From Temnothorax longispinosus (lineage: Eukaryota > Arthropoda > Insecta > Hymenoptera > Formicidae): a stretch of 64,000 bases of DNA. Location of the stretch: positions 21,123,447-21,187,446 of the forward strand of contig NC_092364.1 in the NCBI RefSeq assembly GCF_030848805.1, given 5' to 3'. How positions within the stretch are numbered: position 1 is the first letter of the stretch; each line of letters begins with the position of its first letter. The position numbers and the translations under genes are program-made. This document shows positions 1 through 11,300 of the stretch, piece by piece. The notes under the pieces were generated by a model. The model was not told the DNA's origin and searched no databases. It was given only the letters and a program-made list of their open reading frames with translations.

Positions 1-132
1 AAAATCGCAATTGACTTAGGCGCACAGTGCGTAACGGCCCGGTTCTCATCGCCATAAAAGAACGGAAAGTGCGCGGTGTATCCGCTTTTACTTAACAATC
101 AGCACCATTGTCGCGACGTAACGAGGTTTATC

Positions 133-872
133 TTAACGATTAACTAATTCTATGCGGCCCCCTTCGTCTTTTGGCACGAGCGGATAGCCTTCCGGTATGC
201 CGCGAGAAATTAGTACGTGAAAAGTATCCGCGGACGCGCAATTATAAACTAGGAAGGAAACTACTACTATTAGCGTCAGCAGAATCGGCGATAGAAAGCT
301 ATTAAGATTTCCGGATCTGCGGCTCACGCTGAATTAACCCTGCAACGTACAACAATACTATGCTTGCATAATCACTGTGTTTCTCGCATTAGAGATTTTC
401 AAGACGTGATTCGGCAACGATACAAATCACCAGTGCACCCTACGGTGTAACACAGTTCTTTCGTAACTAATAAAGTTGTGATACTTCGCTGGTGGAGTGT
501 CGCTGGTAAGTAAAGAAAATAGTACACTGCAGGGTTAATGTCCGATCCGCTCACACCAAAGTGGCCGTTCTATTTTGATTCGATAGGTGGGATTTTTCTT
601 TGTCGTAGGTCAATATTCGCCAAATAGAAAAGATTGTGGAAAAAGTATAGTAAATGCAGAATTTTTTTGATTATAATCTACATATATAAGCAATCACTTC
701 CAATAAAATTTTTCTAAAAAATTTTGATATCAAAAGAGAAAGAACTGTATATGTATTTTGATTACATCTTGAATGGGAATAAATACTTTCTAAAGTATCC
801 CTGCGAAAATAGATTACCGAAAGAAACTTACACGCAAAGACAATGGCGGCCGCGAGTCTTCGCACGTTTCAT
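133..872 (-). CDS. Possible two-exon small secreted or single-pass membrane protein (78 aa model)
   Basis: Model: exon 1 at 872-832 (ATG at 872-870) and exon 2 at 328-133, with the stop TAA at 135-133. Exon 1 ends at a strong GTAAGT donor in phase 2. Exon 2 follows a TTCAG acceptor that supplies the one missing base, so the frame is kept; a second acceptor ending at 317 would also keep it. The product starts with a basic stretch (MKRAKTRGRHCLCV), then a hydrophobic segment (LSPILLTLIVVVSFLVY), then a likely signal cleavage after NCASA. That leaves a mature tail of about 31 residues, DTFHVLISRGIPEGYPLVPK followed by DEGGRIELVNR. The exon 2 ORF has no ATG of its own, so it needs an upstream exon. 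I do not recognise the family. The join is inferred from phase only, and chance remains possible. Confidence 0.3.
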
Positions 873-1662
873 AGATCGGTGACGCAACTGGAAAGAGTGG
901 AAAAAGATTGGCGAACATTGTCCGACGATTTTCTTTTTTTTCAAGGAAGTCCCACCGCGCTTCCCTGAAAACTGAGTTACAGTCCAGCATGGCATCTAAC
1001 GTTGTCTCTAGGCGGTACCCGATCATCTGCTCGCGATAATAACAGAACAAAGGCAGGACGACGAATCAGGAAGCAAGCCGCCGCCGCCTCGGTTCTCGAT
1101 GACGAAAAGTCATTGTGTTAATCTCGCGTAATCCTTATCTCCCCTCCGTTGGAATCTTCTTATCCGCTGCATTTCGATCGTCTCCTGATTCAATCGGCCC
1201 TTGTTCCTCGTAACGTTATATCATCTCGGATAATACTGGGAACCGTTGGCGATGCTGACACAACGGAGTCGTACATCGGAAAAAATATCAGTCGTGGCAC
1301 TTCGAGAAACGTTATATCTATATATTATATAAGCAACGTTCGTGATCGAGAATCTTTAGCCTTCCTCCATGGAATATAGAGCATCGATCTCTGTATTCGT
1401 ACCGTCTCTATTCATCATTGTTCTTCCTCTCGCCAACGTTCATCCCGACCGGAAAATTCATGATCAACGGCGATTGCTTAAGAGAACATCGACAACAGGC
1501 GGCAGTTCGATTCGACGAGCGGTCTCGCTATCGAGATCATCGAGTCGAACCAAGGCCGTCCAGCGTAGCGAAATCCAGCGTCGACGCGGTATCGGATGAT
1601 GAGCTCTTCGCGATAAAACGTGATGCTACAACGTGGCAAAGCGATGAACAATGACGGAACTG
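873..1662. other. Intergenic, nothing supported
   Basis: The stretch between the possible small gene and the cuticular-type gene has short ORFs on both strands (for example 1149-1379 and 1369-1599 on +). They show no recognisable domain. The part next to 1663 should hold the 3' UTR of the minus-strand gene. I did not find a clear AATAAA signal close to its stop. Confidence 0.5.
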
Positions 1663-2892
1663 TTACGAGGCGCTCGTCGAGGGAGCTCTCGAGAGCCGCG
1701 TCCTAGACAGGTCAGGCGGAAGCGGATCGTACGGCGTCGCGTTGAAGCCGACGTATCGATTGTTCTTCTTGTGGAGAAATCCCCCGGTGTATGGATCCGT
1801 CTTGTAATAAATTACCCGTCTGATGCCGAACGGATCGATGTAGCCGAACGAGCCGACGGTACCGTCGGGCTCCCGTCCCTCCTCGTGATACTGCCTTCTT
1901 AAATAATACTGGAAACCGTTCGCCGTGGTGTGAGTGCCGTCGTACGGCGGGAAATCGCCCGAGTCGCTTCGAGAAATGGGCGATTGATAGCTTGGCCTGA
2001 CGGAGGAACCTCCGATAGCAGGATCGTAAGGAGCTTCGAGAATCTGAATCGGTGGTCGAGCCGTAGATCCGCGGTAATACGTAGCTGGTCGATGATAGGT
2101 GTCCAGACTCTGGAGTCCAGATGAAGGGTAGCCTGGTCGACTCGAATAATAATTTCTCAAAATTGGTCGGGGCCTGATGGTCGTCGGGGCATAATAACCG
2201 GAAGTGATGTCATTGCCGGACAGTGGCACGACGGCATTAGGATCTGGTCGTCTGTAACGAATGGTTAAAGATTCTTACAAATTTCTGTAGTACTGTATTT
2301 TTTAAAAGAGTTGGTTTGTAACGTGCATTTTAGTCTCTTTCTAACGAGTTATATTATAACGCAATGAATTGATTTTGTAACCACACTCTTTACCTGAAGG
2401 GATTAGGTGGCCTTTTGGGTCTGGCCAGGACTCCGGTCTGCGCTGGTACCTTCTTTGTTTCCGCCACCGCGTCTTGAATAGGTCGATCCTTACCCACGTA
2501 AACCATCTTTGACCTGAAAGAATTTTAAGGATAAATTCACTACTCAGCACTTAATTATAGGTTTCTAATTTTGGTTAAATTCCGGCGTTATTTTGAATAT
2601 TAATTTTGTCATTAATTTTACGGTTAGATTACCTTAGTATTCGGAATCCCTCGTGGTCCGCGATGTAATCCTTTAATCGTAAATATCCGAGAGGGTCTAA
2701 CCAGCCTTCGGTGCCAATCACCGTGCCATCAGCCAATCTCTTCTCTTTCCTATACTGACCGTTCGCCGTTTGAAAACGAAAGAATCTTTCCGGGCCCTCA
2801 TCTGTCTGAATGTGATATTGCGTATTGGGATCTAGGTTCCAGCCGCTTCTCTGGGCCTCGATCTCGTCCGCTGTCAGACACAGCGCCGAAAC
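1663..2892 (-). CDS. Cuticular-type protein with two divergent chitin-binding-like modules (5' end missing)
   Basis: Three exons join cleanly: 2892-2633, 2513-2394 and 2251-1663 (stop TAA at 1665-1663), giving 322 residues from the first visible exon. Split codons at both junctions rebuild an Arg (AG|G and AG|A). The first visible exon opens after a TTGCAG acceptor with VSALCLTADEIEAQ, which looks like the end of a signal peptide, so an ATG exon lies upstream; I could not place it. Module 1 (exon 2892-2633) has GQYRKEKRLADGTVIGTEGW, then LDPLGYLR. Module 2 (last exon) has YHEEGREPDGTVGSFGYIDP, then FGIRRV. Both match the pattern E..R..DGTV.G..G..DP.G..R, which resembles the chitin_bind_4 / R&R cuticle domain. 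Between them is a Pro/Arg/Tyr-rich linker (TTIRPRPILRNYYSSRPGYP). The expected role is a secreted structural protein of cuticle; this is inferred from the domain pattern, and the exact subfamily is unknown. Confidence 0.75.
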
Positions 2893-5800
2893 CTGCAACG
2901 TAAACCTACTTAAATCGTTTCCCGCGTCGCGTTAACCGCGTCAATCATTATTATTTAATATGGAAGCTATAATATGGGAAATAAAATATCAGATAATCTT
3001 ATTTGAATTTTAAAATAGTTTTGTTCAGTTCGATGTATCGTAAATAAAATGCTGAATTGATTAACTCTATTATAAATAAAAGATGAGTGAAGAATCAATT
3101 AGAGATTAAAATATGCATAGAGAATGAACTTGATGAAATGGACGATTGATATATAGCTTGGCTTCTTGTTTTGCATTTATCGTCACGTTTCAAAGAAAAA
3201 ATCTAAGAAATAAAATTTTGCTTGAAAAAGCTATATTAAAAAATTGAATATTTAACACATATAGTACTATTACAAAATGTAATTATTAATTTAATACAGT
3301 AATATTTATTTCTTCATTGCAGAGTACGAAAATCTGCTGGCCAGTTGTTATCACGAATCCAGTTACGATCAAGAAGTTACATTTACGATCTGCACGTACG
3401 CAAATTTCAAGTTGCCGGCCGCGATAACAAGAACACGCCGTGTCAAGGAACGTGACCGGCTACGTGGGGTGTTCCCTGGCAAACGATTAGTCAGCATCGT
3501 TTCTCGGACTACGAGGCCTGTCTCTTTTCTTCTTTGCGATCTATACGGCTGCTTGTAGGCGCGGCGACGCATACTCCGCTTCGCCGGTCAGTCGTAATCA
3601 CTCCATTTACGGCGTTACGACCCGAAGACGACGAACGTTCCGCTTCGAGCGTGGCTTCGAACCAGCCGAGCTCTAGACGACGTACTTTATTTCGCCGGAT
3701 TTTTCGCAGCGTTCGATAGTATTTCAAACTCTCCGCTACTCCGTTCATTTACGAGCCATATATCGCCATCGCAATGGAAAGATAGTTTTACAATCATTAA
3801 AAGCAAATTGCAATGTCTGAATTCCAGTTGCGCGAATTCAGGTTGTGGCTTTTGTGGGAAAACGCTGCTGCGTATTGCACGCATAGGTACATACTTAAGA
3901 AACTATGTCTCATCTTGTAGATTTCTTTATTATTCTCATTGAGCTCACAGTTGTTTTCAAGAGCAATCATATATATGCGGTAAAAAGAAATCTTCTTGCA
4001 ACCTAATTTTTTACAAAAGACACGTAGCAATGAACTATGACTTTTGATCGGAAGAAAAGATTGATCGATTACATTGTAATAAATAGATATGTCAATTAAC
4101 AATGTCGAACGACTTTCTTAATTCTCCGTAATTAACTTAACTCGCAACTTCGTGTCGCGTATCGCTAAATCTTATTTGTATATGTAATCGAGTTGACGCG
4201 TAAACGAGATTTCCATGTGAATGAAATCACGTTCCGCTCTTCCGAGTCATCGTCATAAAAAATTCCGAGATCCGCAGGCCGGTCCATGATTCATGATTAT
4301 TCGCGCTTTGGAAATGCATAATAGAAAGTTATAGTAAAAAAATAAAATCGAAACGTTACGAATCCTCATTTATGAGGCAATATCCTCGATCTGAACTGGC
4401 ATTCGCCATTTAGCCGAAATACATTATAATGTGCCACAATAATTCCGTCCACGCGGGGAATGCGGTGCTTTCCATCGCGGTATCTTTTATAGCGGGGTAC
4501 CATTGCGCGCAAACACGGCGGTCACGTAAGAGATACTTATCCCTTCTGTTGCGGATTTTGCGTGGGATTGACCAAGACCACGAGGTCCGCCTCTCGTCGG
4601 TCCATATTAAGAGATGCTGGACCGACCGAGCGTAGGGTCGATGTATCGGCATTACGTAGCGAAAATATTTCGTGAAATAATAACGTCTCTTGGGGAAATG
4701 GAGAGAGGGTGACGTTTTCCTCTCTAAATTTTAAATCTCTTATCCGGGCTTCCCGACGCATAAAATATTACATAGAGTATAGAAATACGAGAAGAGGACG
4801 GATATGAGAAGAGGATATTTGTAGATGCGCTGTGTACTGGGACAGGAGAGATTAAATTTTCCTTAAGCGATATACTCAGCTCCACGAATTGCTTGGCGAG
4901 TGAATTAAGTTTTGTTTTATGGGACACGACGTAGGGTCAAGGCACGCCACAGCTGACCTTGGACCTTTTCATGTATCGCACGTGAGCTTAATATCCATCA
5001 CGTTGCTGCATCTCTTTGCCGGTAAGAATTCACACTCAGGATTGCTTCGGTATCCTTGAAACTGGTTCACCGCGTGTTATCGCTGCGAGGCACTTTGACT
5101 TGAAAAATGGTCGCGGTGTAGGAGTCGGACTCAATGTTAGGTTGATATCCTTGAAACGAATCGACCTCGCGGCTTTGTTTCTACATATGAAAGACGTTCT
5201 GTTAAAATATCTAAGCATTTTCAATTTACATAATGCTAACTACCTAATGCCCTATTTATAGACGTGAAACTCTTCAAAGGATATCTTTGCCGATTGGTCT
5301 TTTATTGGTTTTCGATTTTATCAGTCTATGATTGCATGCCCGTGCAAAATGTTTCTTTGCATTTCACCCTGTGGAATTCGAGATATCGGACGGTAGAAAT
5401 ACGCGTCGTATGCCCGATATGTAGTTAGCCTGTAGTTTGAAGAACGAGAAAAGATCATAAAAAGTAAACACTGCAGTATTCCATGACATAATCCATATAT
5501 ATAGCTTATTGTTAGTAGAGTGATAGCTTTTTCTTTCCGGTAGTCGCAATTCACTTTTACTCTTCGGGGAGACGTTGGATACTTTTCCACCTTCTGTTCC
5601 TGTCAAAATTATAGTGCTCGCAAGTACGTATTAATTTCCTCTTGAGCGGACATTTTTCTTTTTCAACGACGTCAAAGCGGAAGATAGACACTTCGTATTT
5701 TAGTCAACGAAAGACATTGATGAGTTGCCTAGTTCTATAAACGCAGAATTCCGTAAGAAACTAAGTATGTATGCATAGTATAAGTACGTATGCAAAATAT

Positions 5801-6395
5801 ATACCTATGTTATTCATGTACGCGTAAAGTAATAACGTGTTATTCATTATCGCTTACAGTAATTTTAAGCAAAGGTTAAAACCGGTCATGTCTATAAATA
5901 TTAATTAAAGTTAACTGAAGTTTAACTGATTCTCTCTTTCTCTCTCTTTCTCCGTTCTTTCTCTCTCTGTTTCTTTTTGAATATGCGGAGACTCAGAATG
6001 AGAAAGTAATTTAATATCTTAAGACGAGAGCAACGAGAGTCTCCTCGCTCGAACTCGCAACGAAAGAGTTATATTATGCGGATAATTGCGGAGCCAAGTA
6101 GAGACCATAAACAATCGAGACAGGGAATAAATTGCGTTAAGTATCAAGGACCCAACACGAATTTTATTCACGTCGCATACTTAATAGCGGGCAATTCTCA
6201 GGAGCTTCAAAGTCCTGACGCGTCTATAACCACGCCATGCATCAATTTTCCATCCTCTCGAAGGAAAGCCATCGTTTCGGCCGGCGGTTTTGTACGAGGT
6301 CGTCCAAGCCGCGCGATTAACTCGCTAAATTATCATTGCACCGTCCATTGTCCGTCGACCGACTGCCGTCGGTCACGGTGATTTCACCTTTGCAC

Positions 6396-6420
6396 AGGAG
6401 CCGCCGCGGCCGCGGCTCCT
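6396..6420. repeat. GC-only hairpin
   Basis: The 9-base arms AGGAGCCGC and GCGGCTCCT flank a 7-base GC spacer. It sits in the centre of a CpG-rich island in otherwise AT-rich DNA. No function is evident. Confidence 0.6.
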
Positions 6421-8351
6421 TTCGCTCGCTTCCGCCGTTCTCCATCCTCTCGCGCGATCTCCTCTCTCATTAAAAACACCCACGCTCCGCGCGGTTCCCA
6501 CGTGCCTGATCACGTGATATAATCTGGGATTATAATGAAATTGCGCGCCCGGGAAATTGGCGACATTGGTAGCCGACAATGAATTCGGTGCTTACAGGAA
6601 AAGGATATTGTTACGCTAATTGCGGAGGTAATTAGCTAGTAAGAAGAAAAAATTAACGAGATTCTCGGTCGATTGCTCTTGGGATTTATCTTAGATAATT
6701 ATGTTGGCACTGACACATTTCTATCGCTTAATTAATCACGCAAATTTTCGAAGCTTACAACTAGTAATACACGATGCAGAGCGTGAATAATATAAGCATG
6801 CGTAGAAACGTATGACGTCTATCTAAATTAGACATGAAAATAAGATGAATAGGGTAGCTAATTCTAATAAAGTGCTATAATTTGAATCCTGCTACTTTTA
6901 TTTCTTATCTGTTACTCTATTACGCACTATCATTCTCTAGAATAAAACCTATCTCTTTCACGTTTGCAAATAGGATTACTGAACTATTTTTAAATATTAT
7001 TTTTTGTTTATTTAATATTATTTAAAATTGTATTTTATTTCTTGGCTTTGGCGCATTATTATACCTACAAGAATTCTTTGAATCTTTAAACATACCTTTA
7101 TTACATTGTTGCACGCAGAGCCATCATCGTCGGTGGCATTTTGCGGTGATCCCACCACATCGCATACAATCGTGATATTACGGATCATAATTGCAGATAG
7201 TGTCACACAAGGAGGATACGTGACAAATGCGCGATCTCATTTGCGATCTCACTTGGTATTCGAGTAGCGTGCGTCGGCGTTTCGTGAGCGCACATCGCGC
7301 GCGGCCTTCGCACGAACACGCGCTAATTGATATTCGGAGTGCGCGATATTAATTACCTTCGCGTAGTTTCGCTCCGATATTTACCGCACGAGGATCGGTT
7401 CTCGTACCCCAATTCTTTTCAAACGCAAATACATCCGTGTACCTGTTACTTCCCTTTCGATTTAGTAACTCATCGTGCATGCAGAGTTAGTAATACGTAT
7501 TCTATACTATGACTTTAATACCTAAAGTTGTTTTATGTTACTATTTTACTTTCACATCACTTCTTCTCAGTATTTACATTCAGCGTTTAAAGATAATCGA
7601 TGCGTATTTCTAATTCTATTCAAATGTAAAAACATTTTCAGATATTTATTTCGTTAGCGATATTAATAATATACTTCAAACTTCGATTCTTTAGTAAGTA
7701 CTCTTTAATACTCTTTATATGTTTAGCTTATTCAAATGATAATGATGTTGGATAATAATATTAGCTTATCTTAATTAATTATATTATGACATTGTAAAAT
7801 ATGCTTTGAGAATAATTTACAATAATAAAGACGATAGAATAAATTTTTTTATAATTATTTTATTAAGAAAATATCAGATAAAATAATTTTTTATCATGCT
7901 AATTATATTGTAATTAATATCTAAGATCTTATTTTCTCACAGCCTTTTAATTAATATCCATTTTAATATCCATTAACGACAATTAAATTATAAGAAAAAC
8001 CCTTTCTTAATCCGACTTATTTCTTCACTTTCCTTGACTTAAAAAGTAGCAATTATTTCGTTTTATTCCCAGAAAATTCAATAGCTCTCTTAAGTAGGTT
8101 AATATTAACATCCATGTTTTACCATATTAAATATTGCTAATTCTGAAAAATTCTCGCATTAGACAAATAATACTTAAGATCCGACAGCCACGATAAGCGC
8201 CAAGTGTGCAATAATGATTCAGTATTAAGTTTACGGTCGAGTGTTGTCAAATTACTCTGGAAACCAGAGCTGATCCTATTGATTGACGTGAATCTGGGCT
8301 GCATTGATAGTCACGCACGCGTTTTTATATTACCCGATGGCACGACCATGC

Positions 8352-8353
8352 AG

Positions 8354-8393
<40 letters not shown>
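8352..8393. repeat. GA dinucleotide microsatellite
   Basis: An almost uninterrupted run of GA units, with one AAA break near its left end. It creates spurious Arg-Glu and Ser-Leu ORFs on both strands. Confidence 0.95.
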
Positions 8394-8396
<3 letters not shown>

Positions 8397-11300
8397 TCCT
8401 CCTCTGTTACTTACACTTCTATCCACGCGATTTTCACGGTACCGCGCGTTCGTGCATCGAACTCTCCCGGAGTAGGAATAGAAGCCGGTGGCTCTTTCAC
8501 GAGTGCATCCTCGGCGTCGGACTTTCATGAACGCCTTCCACTAATCACGCCGGTGTCAGTTTCGATCGAGCGATGACGTGAATATATGCGTGACAGATTG
8601 TAGTCGACGAGTGTACGGTACGGAACAATCAGCGGTTTTACCGGCACGCAAATGCAGTTACGCAAATCATCTCGAGCCGTCACCGTTAAATATATGCAAA
8701 GTATCGTACACTCCTTTGACAGACGTAAACACCTTCGGTTCGTAACAATCTAAAGATTCTAAAGCTATAATTTTTATATGTGAAACGTGAATTTGAGCAA
8801 TTTCGTAAATTATCAAAAGACTCTACTGATGGAAGAATCGTACGTTCAATATTCATCTTCCTGAATTCTTAAAAATATCAGTCATGCAATTTTTTATTTT
8901 TTCTAGATTTTAATATAGCTCTACCGATATCTAATATGTGTTTCTAGCGAGTATTTAATAAATTCCTTTGATCTGCATTCTCATTAAATTAATTGAGTTC
9001 ATACACGGAGAAAAATACTGTTTAATTAAAAAAAAAAAGAAGTTGCTTCAATTAAACGTCGACGTCACGGACTGCCACAAACATAAATAGTTAATTCAAT
9101 TGGACATTATTGGACCAAATATTGAAATTATTGAAACAACTATCTGATGTTTTTTGTTCATTAATATTGATGTTGCATCAATAAATTTCATCTTGATTAC
9201 ACTGATGCTGCTGATACAATATCACTTTTTTTCGTGTATTTATACGGTAATCGGATATCATTTCTTTTGCGCGAACGTTCAGTTTCATTACCAATGTCAA
9301 TACTACTTTGCAAAGTTCATTATTACATTCATGAAAATAGCAAGATTACGTAATGTAGCTATTTCGCCGATTCATTTGCCATTACTATTGGAAGACTTGA
9401 GAGACAGTAATCACCAGCTCGCGACCGGCGTTTTACTCAATCTTTCGAGGATCTTGAAGTGACGTCAACGAAGAGTTCCAATGTCAATGGCAATTAGCTA
9501 ATTACTTGCAAATATACGGAAAGGTTAATAACCGCTTTCAGAGATCTTATCAATGTCTATGTCAATGTCAAATTGATTAATGTCGCCTTTGATTAAGTGC
9601 TGATTTAATTGTCTTTGATTACCCTCATAATTGAGATATATGCGCGCACGTGGATATAAAAAACAGTGCATAAAAAATTAATTGCAGAATCAAATTAATC
9701 ATCTTTAAGTTTCTTTCCGCTAAATGCGCTGCATTATATTAACATATTTTTAAATTAGACCGTATGTAAATCCGTATATGTACTGCAAACTCATAAATCC
9801 TACCGTCAAGAGATTGAGGCAAAGACACGTTCGCAAAATCATGGTCACTGGTGCTTTGTGAAGTTGCAATACGCGTTCCTCAAGTTTCCTCTTCGTCGTT
9901 TTTTGCAGCGATCGCCGAGCCGAAACGTTCACTTACTTCTCAAGCAAAAGTCGCCCATTTACATACATTACAGTCTCCACTGCGATAACTGCACGAAGAA
10001 ATTTCTCGATCAAAATAATCGAAACCTAAAATTCACATACAGGTATCTCCTTAATTATGACGCGAATAACAAGACGTACCGACGCAGATCTAATCTCCGT
10101 GGAAGAAGAAAAGCGTGCAAGATCGGCATTTAAAGGTTCGCGAACGTCGAGGGGAAGAGAGAGAAAGCGAGAAAAAAATTCACCCACTTTCGCGGACCGG
10201 ATGAGACCGCGGAAGCGGAAGAAGATAGCGTCGACGCCAGACATCGACGGCGTCGATGTCGTCGAGGCGGACCGAGAGGACGCGATACTGTGACTGAGAA
10301 CCGGCGCGGCGCGGTGTCCCTGCATTTCCAGATCCGCCGTACACGACGGATCTGCGCTCCTTCCCTCGCGACCATCCCCCTCCGTAAGAAGCCGCGAGAT
10401 CGTTTTTCACCGCGACCGAGACCGCGTCCGCCCACTATCGCGAGTACTTACTCCACATTCGCGTGACGCGTGTTCCCGGACCGGCCTGAAATTATTGGCT
10501 TGTGGCACGCGTAATAGTTGCACGCGCCGCACGGCCGCAGGGGGAAGTGATCCGCGCAGTTCCTTGGGCCCAACGAACCTACGGCATAACCCGAGTTCCA
10601 GACACCGCGGACATACACACACATTTACACGCACGCACAGACATATACACATTTCCTGAGTTTGAAATACAACATAATCGCACCAATACATACTACGCAG
10701 AATCATAGAGAATTGAATAATGGCCGAAGCGTAAAAAGGAAAGCAGTGCCAATAATCAGTAGAAGAAGAAGAAGAAGCACGCGCCGCACGTGATCCCGCG
10801 GCGATCCTCTCGGATGACGTAAAGGGGTAGCGATTCGGTCCATATAAGCCTAGACCATCTTCTGCCAGATATCTCTGCGATTTGTCACACAAGAAGAGTC
10901 TTTATGTAAATAATTCTCCGAATGGTAGACTTTTCGATCTTTAAGTTTTATTGTCAGAATATTAATTTATACATGATTTAATTACAAAAGCTTTAATATT
11001 GAAAATTTGAGAAAATAGAAAAATATGCCGGAGTAATATTTCTTTCACTTTAGATATTTTTTACTTGTTAACAATATATTATTAAGAGAAGCACTTTGGA
11101 CTTGATCACGAGTCTTGCATTTTTAATTCGTCTCGCATGATAGATAATTGTTTATATTCATACGTAATCGCTAGTCATAAATAACACGCGATCTTCGAGA
11201 GCAACACATTGAGGAAGCTATAAACGGCAGAAAATTACATTGTGAGAGTTATAACTTATAACTGTCTTCGAGCAATACGTAAAAGAGGCCTCGTAAGATA

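Noticed and set aside
8325..8576. Arg/Glu- or Ser/Leu-rich ORFs
   Set aside because: Produced by the GA microsatellite.
9154..9462. 102-codon plus-strand ORF
   Set aside because: Phe/Ile/Tyr-rich composition typical of random AT-rich DNA; no motif.
10407..10892. 161-codon minus-strand ORF
   Set aside because: Same stop-poor CpG-rich effect, low-complexity Arg/Ser/Cys translation, no recognisable domain.
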